Positions 23,408 to 32,648 of a stretch of DNA of 46,832 nt are shown one piece after another (within the stretch, counting starts at the first letter, position 1; each line of letters begins with the position of its first letter). Location of the stretch: the NCBI GenBank assembly GCA_016650365.1, contig JAENVV010000033.1:1-46832 (forward strand), read 5' to 3'. The notes under the pieces are model-generated. The model did not search any database. It saw nothing but the letters and a program-made list of their open reading frames with translations, and was not told the DNA's origin. This DNA is from Acidimicrobiia bacterium. GTDB lineage: Bacteria > Actinomycetota > Acidimicrobiia > Spongiisociales > JAENVV01. Both the position numbers and the translations under genes were made by a program.

Positions 23408-24159
23408 TGCTGCTGGCTCTCAATGTTGGCAACAGCCAAACCGACATCGGGGTTCTGAACGGGGACGTCCTTATTCATCACTGGCGGGTTTCGACGGCGG
23501 TCGATCGAACGCCGGACGAATACGCATTACTCCTGCGAGGACTGCTCAACCCGGTTGCTGCCCACGTTACGTCGGCCGCCCTCGCGTCGGTCGTGCCCGC
23601 GGTGGCCATGTCCCTTGGGATAGCCCTGGCGGACATGGTCGATACCCTGCTCACCGTCGGCCCCGGAGTAAAGACCGGGATGCCAATGTCGGTCGATAAT
23701 CCCCGCGAAGTCGGTGCCGATCGGGTGGCAAGCGCAGTGGCCGCCAAGGCGTTCTACGGGTATCCGGTCGTCGTCGTCGGGTTTGGCACCGCCATCACCG
23801 TCGATGTGGTCGGACCCGACGGTGCCTTTGTAGGCGGGGCCATCGCCAGTGGTCTGGATATCTCGCTCGATGCGTTGGTCGATTCGACGGCGGCCCTGCG
23901 TAGGGTTGCACTGACCCCTCCCGAACACGTAATCGGTCGCAATACGGTCGAAGCGATCCAGTCCGGAATGGTGTACGGCTATGCGGGATTGGTCGATGGC
24001 CTCGTTACTCGCGCCCTCACCGAGCTCGGTTCCGACGCGGTTTTGGTGGCAACCGGCGGCGGTGCTGGCACCCTTGTGCCGCTCCTCGGCAGGGAGTACG
24101 CGGTTGATGACGTCCTCGTTTTGCGTGGACTCGGGCTGCTGAGCGAGCGAAATCGATGA
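23407..24159 (+). CDS. coaX: CoaX-like type III pantothenate kinase with altered active site
   Basis: 250 residues aligned end to end with CoaX, including SVDNPREVGADRVASAVAAK, the GGAIASG loop, IGRNTVEAIQSGMVYGYAGLVDG and ATGGGAGTL. Two key acidic positions are changed. The phosphate-1 motif, normally DxGNT, reads NVGNS (Asn6). The second motif, normally V-D-F-G-T-A, reads VGFGTA (Gly125). In studied CoaX enzymes these aspartates are needed for catalysis and metal/ATP binding. The enzyme would normally phosphorylate pantothenate, the first step to CoA. The protein may be weakly active, inactive or repurposed. It starts on the last base of the panC stop. Confidence 0.88.
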   Translation: MLLALNVGNSQTDIGVLNGDVLIHHWRVSTAVDRTPDEYALLLRGLLNPVAAHVTSAALASVVPAVAMSLGIALADMVDTLLTVGPGVKTGMPMSVDNPREVGADRVASAVAAKAFYGYPVVVVGFGTAITVDVVGPDGAFVGGAIASGLDISLDALVDSTAALRRVALTPPEHVIGRNTVEAIQSGMVYGYAGLVDGLVTRALTELGSDAVLVATGGGAGTLVPLLGREYAVDDVLVLRGLGLLSERNR

Positions 24160-24195
24160 CCGATCGCCCCTCCCGGGCCGGTAAGGTGACGCCCT

Positions 24196-25713
24196 ATGTC
24201 AGATGAGACCACCCCCGAAGAACAACTCGATGATCGCGCCGGCTTGGCCGATCATCCACTCACGGCCGTTCGGTTGGCCAAGCTCGAGGAGCTCAGGTCG
24301 CGCGATATCAACCCCTATCCGCACACGTTCAAACCAGATGCGGTTGCCGCCGAGATTCATGCGCTTTATGTCGGCCTCGAACCGGGCGCGGAGACCGGGA
24401 CGTCGGTGACGGTGGCCGGGCGACTTCTGAATGTACGGTCCTTTGGCAAACTGCGGTTCGGGGTATTGCAGGACCGTTCGGGTCAGATTCAATTGTTTGT
24501 TTCCAAAGCGGTTCTCGGCGACGATGCGTTCGAGATATTCGACCTCATCGACAACGGCGACTGGGTTGGAGCACACGGCGAGGTCATCACGACGAAAAAG
24601 GGCGAGTTGAGCATCCGGGTCGATCGCTTCGAGATTCTCTCCAAGGCGTTGCGTCCGTTTCCTGACAAATGGCACGGCCTTCAGGACCAGGAGCGCCGCT
24701 ATCGACAGCGGTATCTCGATCTGACCGTCAACGAGGAAGCCCGGGCCACGGCCAGGGCCCGGATCGCCACGGTTCGGTCTCTTCGCCGGTCATTTGAGGA
24801 GCGGGGATTTCTCGAAGTCGAGACCCCGATGCTCCAGGCGAAGCCCGGCGGAGCCCTCGCCCGGCCGTTCATAACCCATCACACGGCGCTTGACATGGAC
24901 ATGTACCTGCGGATTGCTCCGGAGCTGTACTTGAAGCGTCTGATAGTCGGGGGGATGCACAAAGTCTTCGAGATAAACCGCAACTTCCGCAATGAAGGCA
25001 TGGATACCTCCCACAACCCCGAGTTCACGATGCTCGAATCGTATGAGGCGTTCGCCGACTACGAAGACGTTATGGAGTTGACCGAGGAAGTTGTAGCGGC
25101 TGCGGCCCTTGATGTGACGGGAGCGACGACTGTGATGTATCAGGATCGGGAACTCGATCTCGCCCCTCCGTTTCGTCGGTTGCCCATGCTTGAGGCCGTC
25201 AATGAGCAGCTCGACCTCAACATCAGTTACGACATGCCCGTCGACGAACTGCGCAAGCTGGCCGGAGATCTACAGATCAAGGTCGAGCCGTCCTGGGGTG
25301 TCGGGAAACTGGTTACTGCGTTGTTTGAAGCGACCATCGAAGATCGGTTGTGGGAGCCGACGTTCGTGATCGACTACCCGGTTGAGGTATCACCACTTTC
25401 CAAGCGCCATCGGTCGAATCCTCAGGTGACGGAGCGGTTCGAGTTGATAGTCGCCGGTCGCGAACTGGCCAATGCCTTTACCGAGTTGAACGACCCGGCC
25501 GAGCAAAGGCGCCGGTTTGAGGAGCAGGCGGCCGCCAGGGTGGCCGGCGATGATGAGGCGCACCCGATCGATGAGGATTATGTTCGAGCACTCGAATATG
25601 GTCTTCCCCCGACGGCTGGTCTCGGGCTGGGGGTCGACCGCCTGGTAATGATCCTCACCAACCATGCCAGCATCAGGGAAGTCGTGCTGTTCCCGCATCT
25701 CCGTCCCGAGTAG
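24196..25713 (+). CDS. lysS: Lysyl-tRNA synthetase (class II)
   Basis: 505 residues. An OB-fold anticodon-binding domain (about 65-160, VAGRLLNVRSFGKLRFGVLQD) is followed by a class II catalytic domain. Motif 1 is FLEVETPMLQ, motif 2 is FEINRNFRNEGMDTSHNPEFT and motif 3 is GLGLGVDRLVMIL. The N-terminal extension of about 30 residues is acidic and variable. It charges tRNA-Lys. The order panC-coaX-lysS-clpC is as in Mycobacterium, though panD and lsr2 are missing here. Confidence 0.97.
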   Translation: MSDETTPEEQLDDRAGLADHPLTAVRLAKLEELRSRDINPYPHTFKPDAVAAEIHALYVGLEPGAETGTSVTVAGRLLNVRSFGKLRFGVLQDRSGQIQLFVSKAVLGDDAFEIFDLIDNGDWVGAHGEVITTKKGELSIRVDRFEILSKALRPFPDKWHGLQDQERRYRQRYLDLTVNEEARATARARIATVRSLRRSFEERGFLEVETPMLQAKPGGALARPFITHHTALDMDMYLRIAPELYLKRLIVGGMHKVFEINRNFRNEGMDTSHNPEFTMLESYEAFADYEDVMELTEEVVAAAALDVTGATTVMYQDRELDLAPPFRRLPMLEAVNEQLDLNISYDMPVDELRKLAGDLQIKVEPSWGVGKLVTALFEATIEDRLWEPTFVIDYPVEVSPLSKRHRSNPQVTERFELIVAGRELANAFTELNDPAEQRRRFEEQAAARVAGDDEAHPIDEDYVRALEYGLPPTAGLGLGVDRLVMILTNHASIREVVLFPHLRPE

Positions 25714-25737
25714 ACGACTTCGAGCGTGCTCTGACCG

Positions 25738-26733
25738 TTAACCGGAGCGGGCGGCGGTCACCTGGTCCAGGAGGAATTGGGCAAGGCTTGAAAGCACGGC
25801 CCTGGTTGGAATGTCAGGAAGGGTGGCGACCGCCGCGTCTGCCGTTGCGATGCGTCGCTCCGCTTCCTGGAGAGACTGCTCGACGTATCCGCCGGCCCGG
25901 ACGATGGAGATCACCTCATTGACGCGGGCGTCGTCGTACGGCGGCTTCCCGAGCGCATCTCGAATTCTGCCGCCGTCGGACCCGGCGGCAGCCAGGAGCA
26001 CCGGCAGAGTCATCTTTCCCTCTCGAATATCTGATCCGGCCGGCTTGCCGAGAAACGACTCGGTTGCGACCAGGTCGAGGGCGTCGTCGGCGATCTGAAA
26101 CACGAGGCCAAGCTCCCATGCCCACGACGACAAGGCTTCGACGGTCGCGTCATCGGCGTCGGCGGCCATGGCTCCCAGACGGGCCGACGTGCGAATCAAC
26201 GCGGCGGTCTTGCCACCGATGACCTGGAAGTAGGCCTCCGGATCGTGGTCGAGATCGAAATCGAGTTGGAGTTCGCGGGTCTGACCCTCGACAAGTTCGG
26301 CGTAGGTGCTTGCCAGAAGGCGAACCGATTCCTGCCCGAGGTGGGTGGCAGCGACCTCCGAGGCGCGCGCCATCAGGAAGTCGCCAGCCAGTATCGCAAC
26401 CGTGTTGTCCCAGTTGGCGTTGGCCGAATCGGCCCCCCGTCGGATGGTGGCTTCGTCGATCACATCGTCGTGATAGAGGCTCCCGACGTGGATGAGTTCA
26501 ACCGCCACGCCGGCTTCGATGGGTCGGTCATCGTTGGCTGGCCCGAAGTCGGCAGCGATCAGAGCGAGCAACGGCCGGAACCGCTTGCCGCCGGCGGCCA
26601 GGAGGTGTTGGGCGACCTTCGTGAGGAAAGGGTCGCGCGATTCCGAGGCGTCCATGAGGCGCGTTTCGGTACGTTCGATCTGCTCCCAAACGTGGGGGAG
26701 CGGAACCATATCTTGAATACTCGGTACGTCCAT
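25738..26733 (-). CDS. Polyprenyl (prenyl) diphosphate synthase
   Basis: 331 residues of the trans-prenyltransferase fold. The first aspartate-rich motif is LYHDDVIDEA (DDxxD) and the second is FQIADDALD. GGKRFRP near the start (IPP binding) and GKPAGSDIREGKMTLPVL near the end are typical of long-chain synthases of the IspB/GrcC type. The product is probably a C35-C50 chain for quinones or lipid carriers; chain length is not certain from sequence. It lies alone on the minus strand between lysS and clpC, where Mycobacterium has lsr2. Confidence 0.93.
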   Translation of the reverse strand: MDVPSIQDMVPLPHVWEQIERTETRLMDASESRDPFLTKVAQHLLAAGGKRFRPLLALIAADFGPANDDRPIEAGVAVELIHVGSLYHDDVIDEATIRRGADSANANWDNTVAILAGDFLMARASEVAATHLGQESVRLLASTYAELVEGQTRELQLDFDLDHDPEAYFQVIGGKTAALIRTSARLGAMAADADDATVEALSSWAWELGLVFQIADDALDLVATESFLGKPAGSDIREGKMTLPVLLAAAGSDGGRIRDALGKPPYDDARVNEVISIVRAGGYVEQSLQEAERRIATADAAVATLPDIPTRAVLSSLAQFLLDQVTAARSG

Positions 26734-26848
26734 CGCTTCCCATGGTACCGGTCTCTGCGGGTGTCAGTAGTTCGTCTTTTGGTGGTGTCGTAAAAGGACG
26801 AAGAAGTTTTGCCAGGTCAAGACCGCAGGAGTATGTGGTCCTGGGGGC

Positions 26849-26854
26849 TATAAT
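26849..26854 (+). promoter_or_regulatory. Consensus -10 box upstream of clpC
   Basis: A perfect TATAAT about 50 bases before the clpC start codon. No good -35 element lies at 16-18 bases upstream (the sequence there is CAGGAG), so an activator or a weak promoter is possible. I see no HAIR or CIRCE repeat here. Confidence 0.4.
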
Positions 26855-26905
26855 CGCATCGCACGGTCTCTTATCCAGGGGTCCTAGTTCAGAGAGGCGG
26901 TAGCC

Positions 26906-29404
26906 GTGTTCGAACGATTTACAGACCGAGCCCGTCGGGTAGTGGTGCTTGCCCAAGAAGAAGCGCGCCTGTTGAACCACAACTACATCGGGACCGAGCA
27001 CATCTTGCTCGGATTGATCCATGAGGGCGAAGGTGTTGCTGCGAAAGCCCTTGAGTCACTTTCGATCAACCTCGAATCGGTTCGCCAGCAGGTCGTCGAG
27101 ATCATCGGTCAGGGCCAGCAAGCCCCGAGCGGTCACATCCCGTTTACGCCCCGCGCCAAGAAGGTGCTGGAGCTGTCGCTGCGCGAGGCTCTACAACTCG
27201 GCCACAACTACATCGGAACCGAACACATCTTGCTCGGACTGATTCGCGAAGGCGAAGGCGTTGCTGCCCAGGTCCTTCAGAAGCTGGGAGCCGACCTGCC
27301 GAAGGTTCGTCAGACGGTCATCCAGCTCGTCAACGGCCCGCAACGTGATGAGCCGTCTCCGTCTAGTGGGTCGAGCGGATCATCAGGTCGGGGTTCGTCG
27401 GAACCGGCTTCTTCGGGTTCAACGGTTCTCGATCAATTTGGCAGGAACCTGACCCAGGCGGCCCGTGATCACAAGCTCGATCCGGTCATCGGTCGACATC
27501 GTGAGATCGAGCGCGTGATGCAGGTTCTGTCACGACGCACCAAGAACAATCCGGTTCTGGTCGGTGAACCAGGCGTTGGCAAGACGGCCATCGTTGAAGG
27601 ACTTGCTCAGAACATCGTATCCGGTGATGTTCCCGAAACGCTGACCGGTAAGCAGTTGTACACGTTGGACCTCGGGTCTCTGGTGGCAGGCTCCCGGTAT
27701 CGCGGTGACTTCGAGGAGCGCCTGAAGAAGGTACTCAAGGAGATCCGCACCCGGGGAGACATCATTCTCTTCATCGATGAGATTCACACGCTTGTCGGTG
27801 CCGGTGCTGCCGAAGGTGCCATCGATGCGGCCTCGATCCTCAAGCCGATGCTGGCGAGGGGGGAGCTCCAGACTGTGGGAGCGACGACGCTCGAAGAGTA
27901 TCGGAAGTACCTTGAAAAGGATTCGGCGCTCGAGCGACGGTTCCAGCCGGTGCAGGTCGACGAACCGACCGTGGCAGACACGATTCTTATTCTCAACGGT
28001 TTGAAGGACAAGTACGAGGCTCATCATCAGGTTCGTTACACGGAACAGGCACTCGTCAACGCCGCCAACCTGGCCGACCGGTATCTGGCCGACCGATTCC
28101 TACCGGACAAGGCGATCGACCTGATCGACGAGGCCGGTTCCCGTATGCGGATTCGGCGCAAGGCTCCGGATCCGGGAATCGCCGAGGTCGATGGCCAGAT
28201 TCTCCAGGTTCGGTCTGACAAAGAGGACGCCGTACGAGCTCAGCAATTTGAGCGGGCCGCCCAACTGCGTGATCAAGAACGCGGTCTGGTGGCCGACCGG
28301 ACGGCCAAAGAAGCAGAGTTGCGAGAGGCCGGCGAATCGATCAGCTGGGTCATCGACGAGGAAGAGATTGCTGAGGTACTTGCTCAGTGGACCGGGATTC
28401 CCGTTCATCGTCTCACCGAAGAGGAGACCGCCCGTCTTGTCAACATGGAGGCTGAACTCCACAAGCGCATCATCGGTCAGAAAGATGCCATTTCGGCGGT
28501 CTCGCGGGCTATCCGCAGGACGAGGGCCGGGTTGAAAGACCCGAAGCGTCCAGCCGGATCGTTCATCTTCCTCGGCCCGTCAGGCGTTGGAAAAACCGAG
28601 ACGGCCAAGACGTTGGCGGAGTTCTTGTTCGGTGACGAAAACTCGCTCATCCAACTGGACATGTCGGAGTACATGGACAAACACACGGTCAGCCGACTGG
28701 TCGGCTCGCCTCCCGGGTATGTCGGCTATGACGAAGGTGGCCAGCTCACCGAGGCTGTGCGGCGCAAGCCGTTCTCCGTGGTCTTGTTCGACGAAGTCGA
28801 GAAGGCTCATCCAGACGTGTTCAATACCCTGCTCCAGATTCTGGAGGATGGCCGGTTGACCGACGCCCAGGGACGGACCGTCGACTTCAAGAACACCGTC
28901 ATCATCATGACGTCCAACCTTGGTACGCGTGATCTCCGCAAGCGTTCGATCGGCTTTAGCGCCGACTCGGATGAGGTGACATACGAAAAGATGAAGTCGA
29001 AGGTCACCGAGGATTTGAAGAAGCATTTCCGTCCGGAGTTCTTGAACCGTATCGACGAGGTCATCGTCTACCACGAATTGACCTTGGAAGAGGTCAAGGA
29101 AATCGTCGATCTCATGCTCGCCAGGGTGATCAATCAGCTCGGATCTCAGAGCCTGGATCTGGTCCTTTCCGACGCAGCCAAGAGTTTCCTGGCAACGACC
29201 GGTTATGACCCAGAGCTGGGTGCTCGACCGCTTCGGCGGGCGATTCAGCAGCGCCTCGAGGATCCGTTGTCCGAGAAGGTTCTGTTGGCCGAGTTTGTGG
29301 CGGGGTCGACGATCGTGGTCGATCTTGACGAAGAGAACCAGGAACTGACATTCGAGTCGTTCTCGTCGCCCGATGTTCCACCGGTGGAGATGGCCGACAG
29401 CTAG
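26906..29404 (+). CDS. clpC: ATP-dependent Clp protease ATP-binding subunit ClpC
   Basis: 832 residues. Two Clp N-terminal repeats (about 1-70 and 78-145) each carry [16 protein letters not shown] module 1 has Walker A GEPGVGKT (Lys226). A middle domain contains a UVR-like [23 protein letters not shown] module 2 has GPSGVGKTE (Lys563). ClpC unfolds proteins for ClpP and is essential in many actinobacteria. The GTG start has AGAGAGGCGG upstream. A strong terminator follows the stop. Confidence 0.97.
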   Translation: MFERFTDRARRVVVLAQEEARLLNHNYIGTEHILLGLIHEGEGVAAKALESLSINLESVRQQVVEIIGQGQQAPSGHIPFTPRAKKVLELSLREALQLGHNYIGTEHILLGLIREGEGVAAQVLQKLGADLPKVRQTVIQLVNGPQRDEPSPSSGSSGSSGRGSSEPASSGSTVLDQFGRNLTQAARDHKLDPVIGRHREIERVMQVLSRRTKNNPVLVGEPGVGKTAIVEGLAQNIVSGDVPETLTGKQLYTLDLGSLVAGSRYRGDFEERLKKVLKEIRTRGDIILFIDEIHTLVGAGAAEGAIDAASILKPMLARGELQTVGATTLEEYRKYLEKDSALERRFQPVQVDEPTVADTILILNGLKDKYEAHHQVRYTEQALVNAANLADRYLADRFLPDKAIDLIDEAGSRMRIRRKAPDPGIAEVDGQILQVRSDKEDAVRAQQFERAAQLRDQERGLVADRTAKEAELREAGESISWVIDEEEIAEVLAQWTGIPVHRLTEEETARLVNMEAELHKRIIGQKDAISAVSRAIRRTRAGLKDPKRPAGSFIFLGPSGVGKTETAKTLAEFLFGDENSLIQLDMSEYMDKHTVSRLVGSPPGYVGYDEGGQLTEAVRRKPFSVVLFDEVEKAHPDVFNTLLQILEDGRLTDAQGRTVDFKNTVIIMTSNLGTRDLRKRSIGFSADSDEVTYEKMKSKVTEDLKKHFRPEFLNRIDEVIVYHELTLEEVKEIVDLMLARVINQLGSQSLDLVLSDAAKSFLATTGYDPELGARPLRRAIQQRLEDPLSEKVLLAEFVAGSTIVVDLDEENQELTFESFSSPDVPPVEMADS

Positions 29405-29426
29405 TCCTGGTAGGAGTTGACGTTGA

Positions 29427-29465
29427 GAAGGGGGCAGGAGGACACTCCTGCCCCCTTCTTGTTGT
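29427..29465 (+). terminator. Strong rho-independent terminator of clpC
   Basis: A perfect 13-bp stem (29427-29439 with 29446-29458), a 6-base loop and a T-rich tail TTGTTGTCTT. It lies 22 bases after the clpC stop. Confidence 0.9.
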
Positions 29466-29549
29466 CTTGGCCGGCTGGCTGGATGGAACTGGTGCCAGCC
29501 TTCGGCTGGATAATTCTTCCATTCTCGATTTGTGTACGGTTTCCAGTTC

Positions 29550-29628
29550 GTTAGCCTTAGAGGGTTGCAGTCAGATGATGCTTAGGAGGCTTCGCTCCTG
29601 ACCCGCACAAAAACCCCCTAACAAGGAA
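29550..29628 (+). promoter_or_regulatory. Structured 5' leader of the lytic transglycosylase gene, possible riboswitch
   Basis: The 80 bases before the start codon hold several competing pairings. An inner hairpin AGGAG/CTCCT (29584-29588 with 29595-29599) has a GCTTCG loop. GTCA/TGAC (29570-29573 with 29599-29602) competes with it. GTTAG (29550-29554) or TTAG (29557-29560) can pair with CTAAC (29618-29622), and GGG with CCC. CCTT (29555-29558) is complementary to AAGG (29623-29626), the ribosome-binding site. The arrangement would allow the binding site to be hidden or exposed. It does not match the c-di-AMP (ydaO) or c-di-GMP riboswitch patterns I know. A weak -10 (GATAAT, 29509) lies upstream. 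Confidence 0.38.
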
Positions 29629-29637
29629 CAATTCAAC

Positions 29638-30270
29638 ATGCGTGTTCGCGCGTTATCCCTTCTTCTCATGGTCGGCATGCTGGTGCCGTCCGTGGGGTCG
29701 GCATCCGAAACCGGTACCGTCCCCATTGACACGACGTCGACTACCACAACAGACCAGGTCCGCCCGCCCGCAAGGGGTACCACAGCTGTATCAACCGATT
29801 CCGTCGGTCCTGCCCCCCTGGCCGTGGCATCCCAGACCGGGGCAACTCAGGAACCGGATCCGGTGGTGCCGATCGGCCGTTGGTTTGGTTGTCAGCCACC
29901 GTTTGGCGGTTTGTGTGTCCAAGACCGCGAGGCCGCCAAGACCGTGAACGAATTGATGCTCGAGTGGTCAGGTTCGATCGATGATTGGCGTCCCTTGGTC
30001 GAGGCGTTCTTCGCCCCCGGTGACGTATCTCGTGCCATGTCGGTCATCGGTTGTGAATCCGGCGGCGACCCCAATGCCAAGAATCGGTACTCAACGGCTT
30101 CGGGGCTCTTTCAGCATCTCGCGTCGTACTGGGGTGACCGAGCCGTGCTGGCTGGCTACTCCGGGTCCGATGTCTTCGACCCTCTCGCCAATGTGGCGGT
30201 GGCCGCCTGGTTGGTATACGACGGCGGCGGCTGGACGCATTGGGCTGCCAGCGGTCGCTGTTGGGGATAG
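29638..30270 (+). CDS. Secreted lytic transglycosylase-like protein (SLT/Rpf-type fold)
   Basis: 210 residues. A signal peptide (about 1-22: MRVRALSLLLMVGMLVPSVG) is followed by a Thr/Ser/Pro-rich linker of about 60 residues, as in wall-attached proteins. The catalytic-type domain contains VIGCESGGDPNAKN (probable catalytic Glu140) and SGLFQHLASYWGDRA, ending GWTHWAASGRCWG. The GCESGGDP and ASGLFQ motifs belong to the lysozyme-like transglycosylase superfamily. It probably cuts peptidoglycan outside the cell. Four Cys suggest disulfides. AAGGA lies 10 bases before the ATG. A structured leader upstream and a nearby c-di-AMP synthase (disA) suggest regulated expression, but no link is shown. 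Confidence 0.8.
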   Translation: MRVRALSLLLMVGMLVPSVGSASETGTVPIDTTSTTTTDQVRPPARGTTAVSTDSVGPAPLAVASQTGATQEPDPVVPIGRWFGCQPPFGGLCVQDREAAKTVNELMLEWSGSIDDWRPLVEAFFAPGDVSRAMSVIGCESGGDPNAKNRYSTASGLFQHLASYWGDRAVLAGYSGSDVFDPLANVAVAAWLVYDGGGWTHWAASGRCWG

Positions 30271-30293
30271 ATTGGCGCGGAACCCGCTGCTTT

Positions 30294-31178
30294 CTAGTTG
30301 CCTGTTCGCCTGCCGTAGAACTCGAGCTCGGCGATCACCAGCTCCGAGAAGCGAGCGAGTTCCTCACCGCTCACTTCATCGATGACAGCTTCGGCCTGAT
30401 GGGTCGTCTGTACCTCAATCGTGATCTCGGTCGTCCCGATCGTCGAGAACGTAATGGTGTGAGGTCCCGGGGTGTCAGGCAGAAGGCTTACGGTACCCCT
30501 CGGATTGTCGTCGGAGATGACCTTCACCGAAGCGACCCGGAAGTTTCTCGTGAACCGAACCGGGTCATCCTGGATGTTTGTTATCACGATCGACTGAACC
30601 TGGTAGGTGGCCGGGAAACGAACAGTGATCGAGGCGCCAACGCCAGAAAGCGATGCATCGTTCCACACGGTGGCGAGATCGGCGTCGAACATGTTCGTGC
30701 ACGGCCAGTTGGGAAGTTCAGACGAACACTCCGATGAGGCGATTGGAATGAGTTCTATTTCGGCCAACGGGACGGAGGTCGACGTCGAAGTCGGTATTGA
30801 GCTCGACGTGGTGGTCGTTCCACCGTCGCCCCGGATCCAGTTGAACAACAAGGCGGCCAGGACCACTGCCACGAGGAGTCCTCCGATGGCCAGAGCGGCG
30901 CGAACGCCGGGCGTAGTAGAAAGGATTGGCTGGGGGGCGACCGGGAGAGCCCCTTGCATCAGCCGTGCTCCACACTCTTCACAATGGCGATTGGTCGTTG
31001 GGTTTGCCGCTCCACACGACGGGCAGGCAACGGTGTTGTATGGCACCTGAGTCAGCGGGACTGAGCTGCCCAGCTCGAACTCTTCAAAACCTTCTGTTTG
31101 GAGCCATTCTCCACATACCGGGCAGAATTCTTCGCCCTCGGACTGAGCTCCGCAGTTTGTGCATTCAACGACGGACAA
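30294..31178 (-). CDS. Double zinc-ribbon membrane protein with discoidin-like outer domain
   Basis: 294 residues. Two zinc ribbons occupy the N-terminus: CTNCG..CPVCG (about 6-23) and CPSCG..CEECG (about 52-70). A single transmembrane helix (about 93-112) and a Thr/Ser-rich linker follow. The outer domain of about 150 residues includes SECSSELPNWPCTNMFDADLATVWN (in two parts), followed by beta strands such as VQSIVITNIQDD. The string ATVWND and the strand pattern resemble discoidin/F5-8C-like carbohydrate-binding domains. The function is unknown; inside zinc ribbons may contact protein or nucleic acid while the outer part binds glycan. It is divergent from radA. Confidence 0.75.
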   Translation of the reverse strand: MSVVECTNCGAQSEGEEFCPVCGEWLQTEGFEEFELGSSVPLTQVPYNTVACPSCGAANPTTNRHCEECGARLMQGALPVAPQPILSTTPGVRAALAIGGLLVAVVLAALLFNWIRGDGGTTTTSSSIPTSTSTSVPLAEIELIPIASSECSSELPNWPCTNMFDADLATVWNDASLSGVGASITVRFPATYQVQSIVITNIQDDPVRFTRNFRVASVKVISDDNPRGTVSLLPDTPGPHTITFSTIGTTEITIEVQTTHQAEAVIDEVSGEELARFSELVIAELEFYGRRTGN

Positions 31179-31304
31179 GCCGATTACCTTTCGTTAGCCG
31201 GCGACATTCTGCCACGTTGGTGCCGTGAGGCGCCATCCAGGTCACAGAAACCACCACACCGGCAGGCACAATTTTCTGTCTGCCCCCCACGATAGGATCT
31301 TTCC

Positions 31305-32600
31305 ATGACATATCGGTGTTCATCGTGTGGTTACCAGTCGAGCAAGTGGATGGGGTTCTGCCCTCAATGCAAGGTGTCGGACGCACTCGCCGAGGTCACA
31401 GGGTCATCCAAAAGGACGACGACGGCTGCCCTGGTGCCACTCTCGAAGGTGGGCGAGTCCCCACCGCCACGCCTTCAAATCGGTATTTCGGAGTTCGACC
31501 GTGTATTGGGAGGCGGTTTGGTCCCTGGTGGCGTCATTCTGGTCGGCGGTGAGCCCGGGGTTGGCAAGTCGACGTTGCTCTCTCAAGTGGCCGGCAGCCT
31601 GGCGGTTCACGGTGCGAAGGTTCTCATCGCCACAGCCGAGGAATCTGCCGATCAGGTCGGACTGCGGGCCGAGCGACTCGGCATCAAGTCCGACGACATC
31701 CTGCTGCTCGCCGATGGCGATGTCGACGTGATTATCGCCGCAGCCGAGCAAATCCGGCCCGACCTTCTCATTGTTGATTCGATCCAGGCATTGGCAGCAC
31801 AAGAGGTTGCGGCCGCCTCCGGTTCGGTCGGACAGGTGCGTGAGTGTTCGGCGCGGCTCATCCGATTTGCCAAGGAGACTGGAACTGCCACCGTCGTCGT
31901 TGGTCATATCACCAAGGACGGGGCAATCGCCGGCCCCAAGCTGCTTGAGCACATGGTCGACGTCGTGCTGTATCTCGAAGGCGAAACCGATCGCGGGTAT
32001 CGAACGCTCCACAGCCTGAAAAACCGGTTTGGAGCGACTCATCTTGTTGGGCTCTTCGAAATGGATGAGGAAGGGATGGTGGAGGTCGCCGATCCGTCGG
32101 CCGCGTTTGTGGCTGACTGGCAAGGAAGCGTGGCAGGGACGGTCGTATTCCCGGCCATCAGTGGAAAACGAGCCCTGCTCGTCGAGGTTCAAGCACTGGT
32201 CGGTAAACCGGTCGTGACTCCTCAACAGCTCCGTCGTTCCGTGCGAGGGGTCGAGGCAGCCCGGGTGCACCAGCTACTGGCCGTTCTAGAACGGCACGCC
32301 ATGCTCCGGTTTTCAGATCGAGAGGTATACGTGTCGGTGGTGGGCGGTATGCGACTGACGGAGCCGGCTGCCGACCTCGCTATTGCACTGGCGCTGGCTT
32401 CTTCCTTGACCAATCGCCCGCTCGGTCGAACCGCCGCTTGGGGTGAAGTCGGGTTGACCGGAGAGCTGCGCAGTGTGTCCCACGATGGGCGTCGGTCTGA
32501 AGAAGCCTCCCGTTTGGGGCTGACCAGGACCATTCATGCCGACCTTGTTTCACGGCGCATCGAGTCGGCCCTGGCCGCCGCTGGCGTCTTCGATGATTAG
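31305..32600 (+). CDS. radA: DNA repair protein RadA (Sms)
   Basis: 431 residues. An N-terminal zinc finger CSSCGYQSSKWMGFCPQC is followed by a RecA-like domain with Walker A GGEPGVGKSTLL. The RadA-specific KNRFG motif (SLKNRFGATHLVGLFEM) and a C-terminal Lon-like domain complete it. It helps process branched recombination intermediates. It starts directly in front of disA, the usual actinobacterial and Bacillus order. A possible -10 box TAGGAT lies 6 bases before the ATG, which might allow a short or leaderless mRNA. Confidence 0.96.
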   Translation: MTYRCSSCGYQSSKWMGFCPQCKVSDALAEVTGSSKRTTTAALVPLSKVGESPPPRLQIGISEFDRVLGGGLVPGGVILVGGEPGVGKSTLLSQVAGSLAVHGAKVLIATAEESADQVGLRAERLGIKSDDILLLADGDVDVIIAAAEQIRPDLLIVDSIQALAAQEVAAASGSVGQVRECSARLIRFAKETGTATVVVGHITKDGAIAGPKLLEHMVDVVLYLEGETDRGYRTLHSLKNRFGATHLVGLFEMDEEGMVEVADPSAAFVADWQGSVAGTVVFPAISGKRALLVEVQALVGKPVVTPQQLRRSVRGVEAARVHQLLAVLERHAMLRFSDREVYVSVVGGMRLTEPAADLAIALALASSLTNRPLGRTAAWGEVGLTGELRSVSHDGRRSEEASRLGLTRTIHADLVSRRIESALAAAGVFDD

Positions 32601-32648
32601 GAGCCCTGTGTTGGGCCTACCGCCAGAGCGTGTAGTAGCCTCGCCCGA

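Noticed and set aside
26734-26905. HAIR or CIRCE heat-shock operator before clpC
   Set aside because: No matching inverted repeat could be found; only a TATAAT box is visible.
29550-29637. c-di-AMP (ydaO) riboswitch before the transglycosylase gene
   Set aside because: The leader is too short and lacks the conserved ydaO segments I know. Kept only as an unclassified structured leader.
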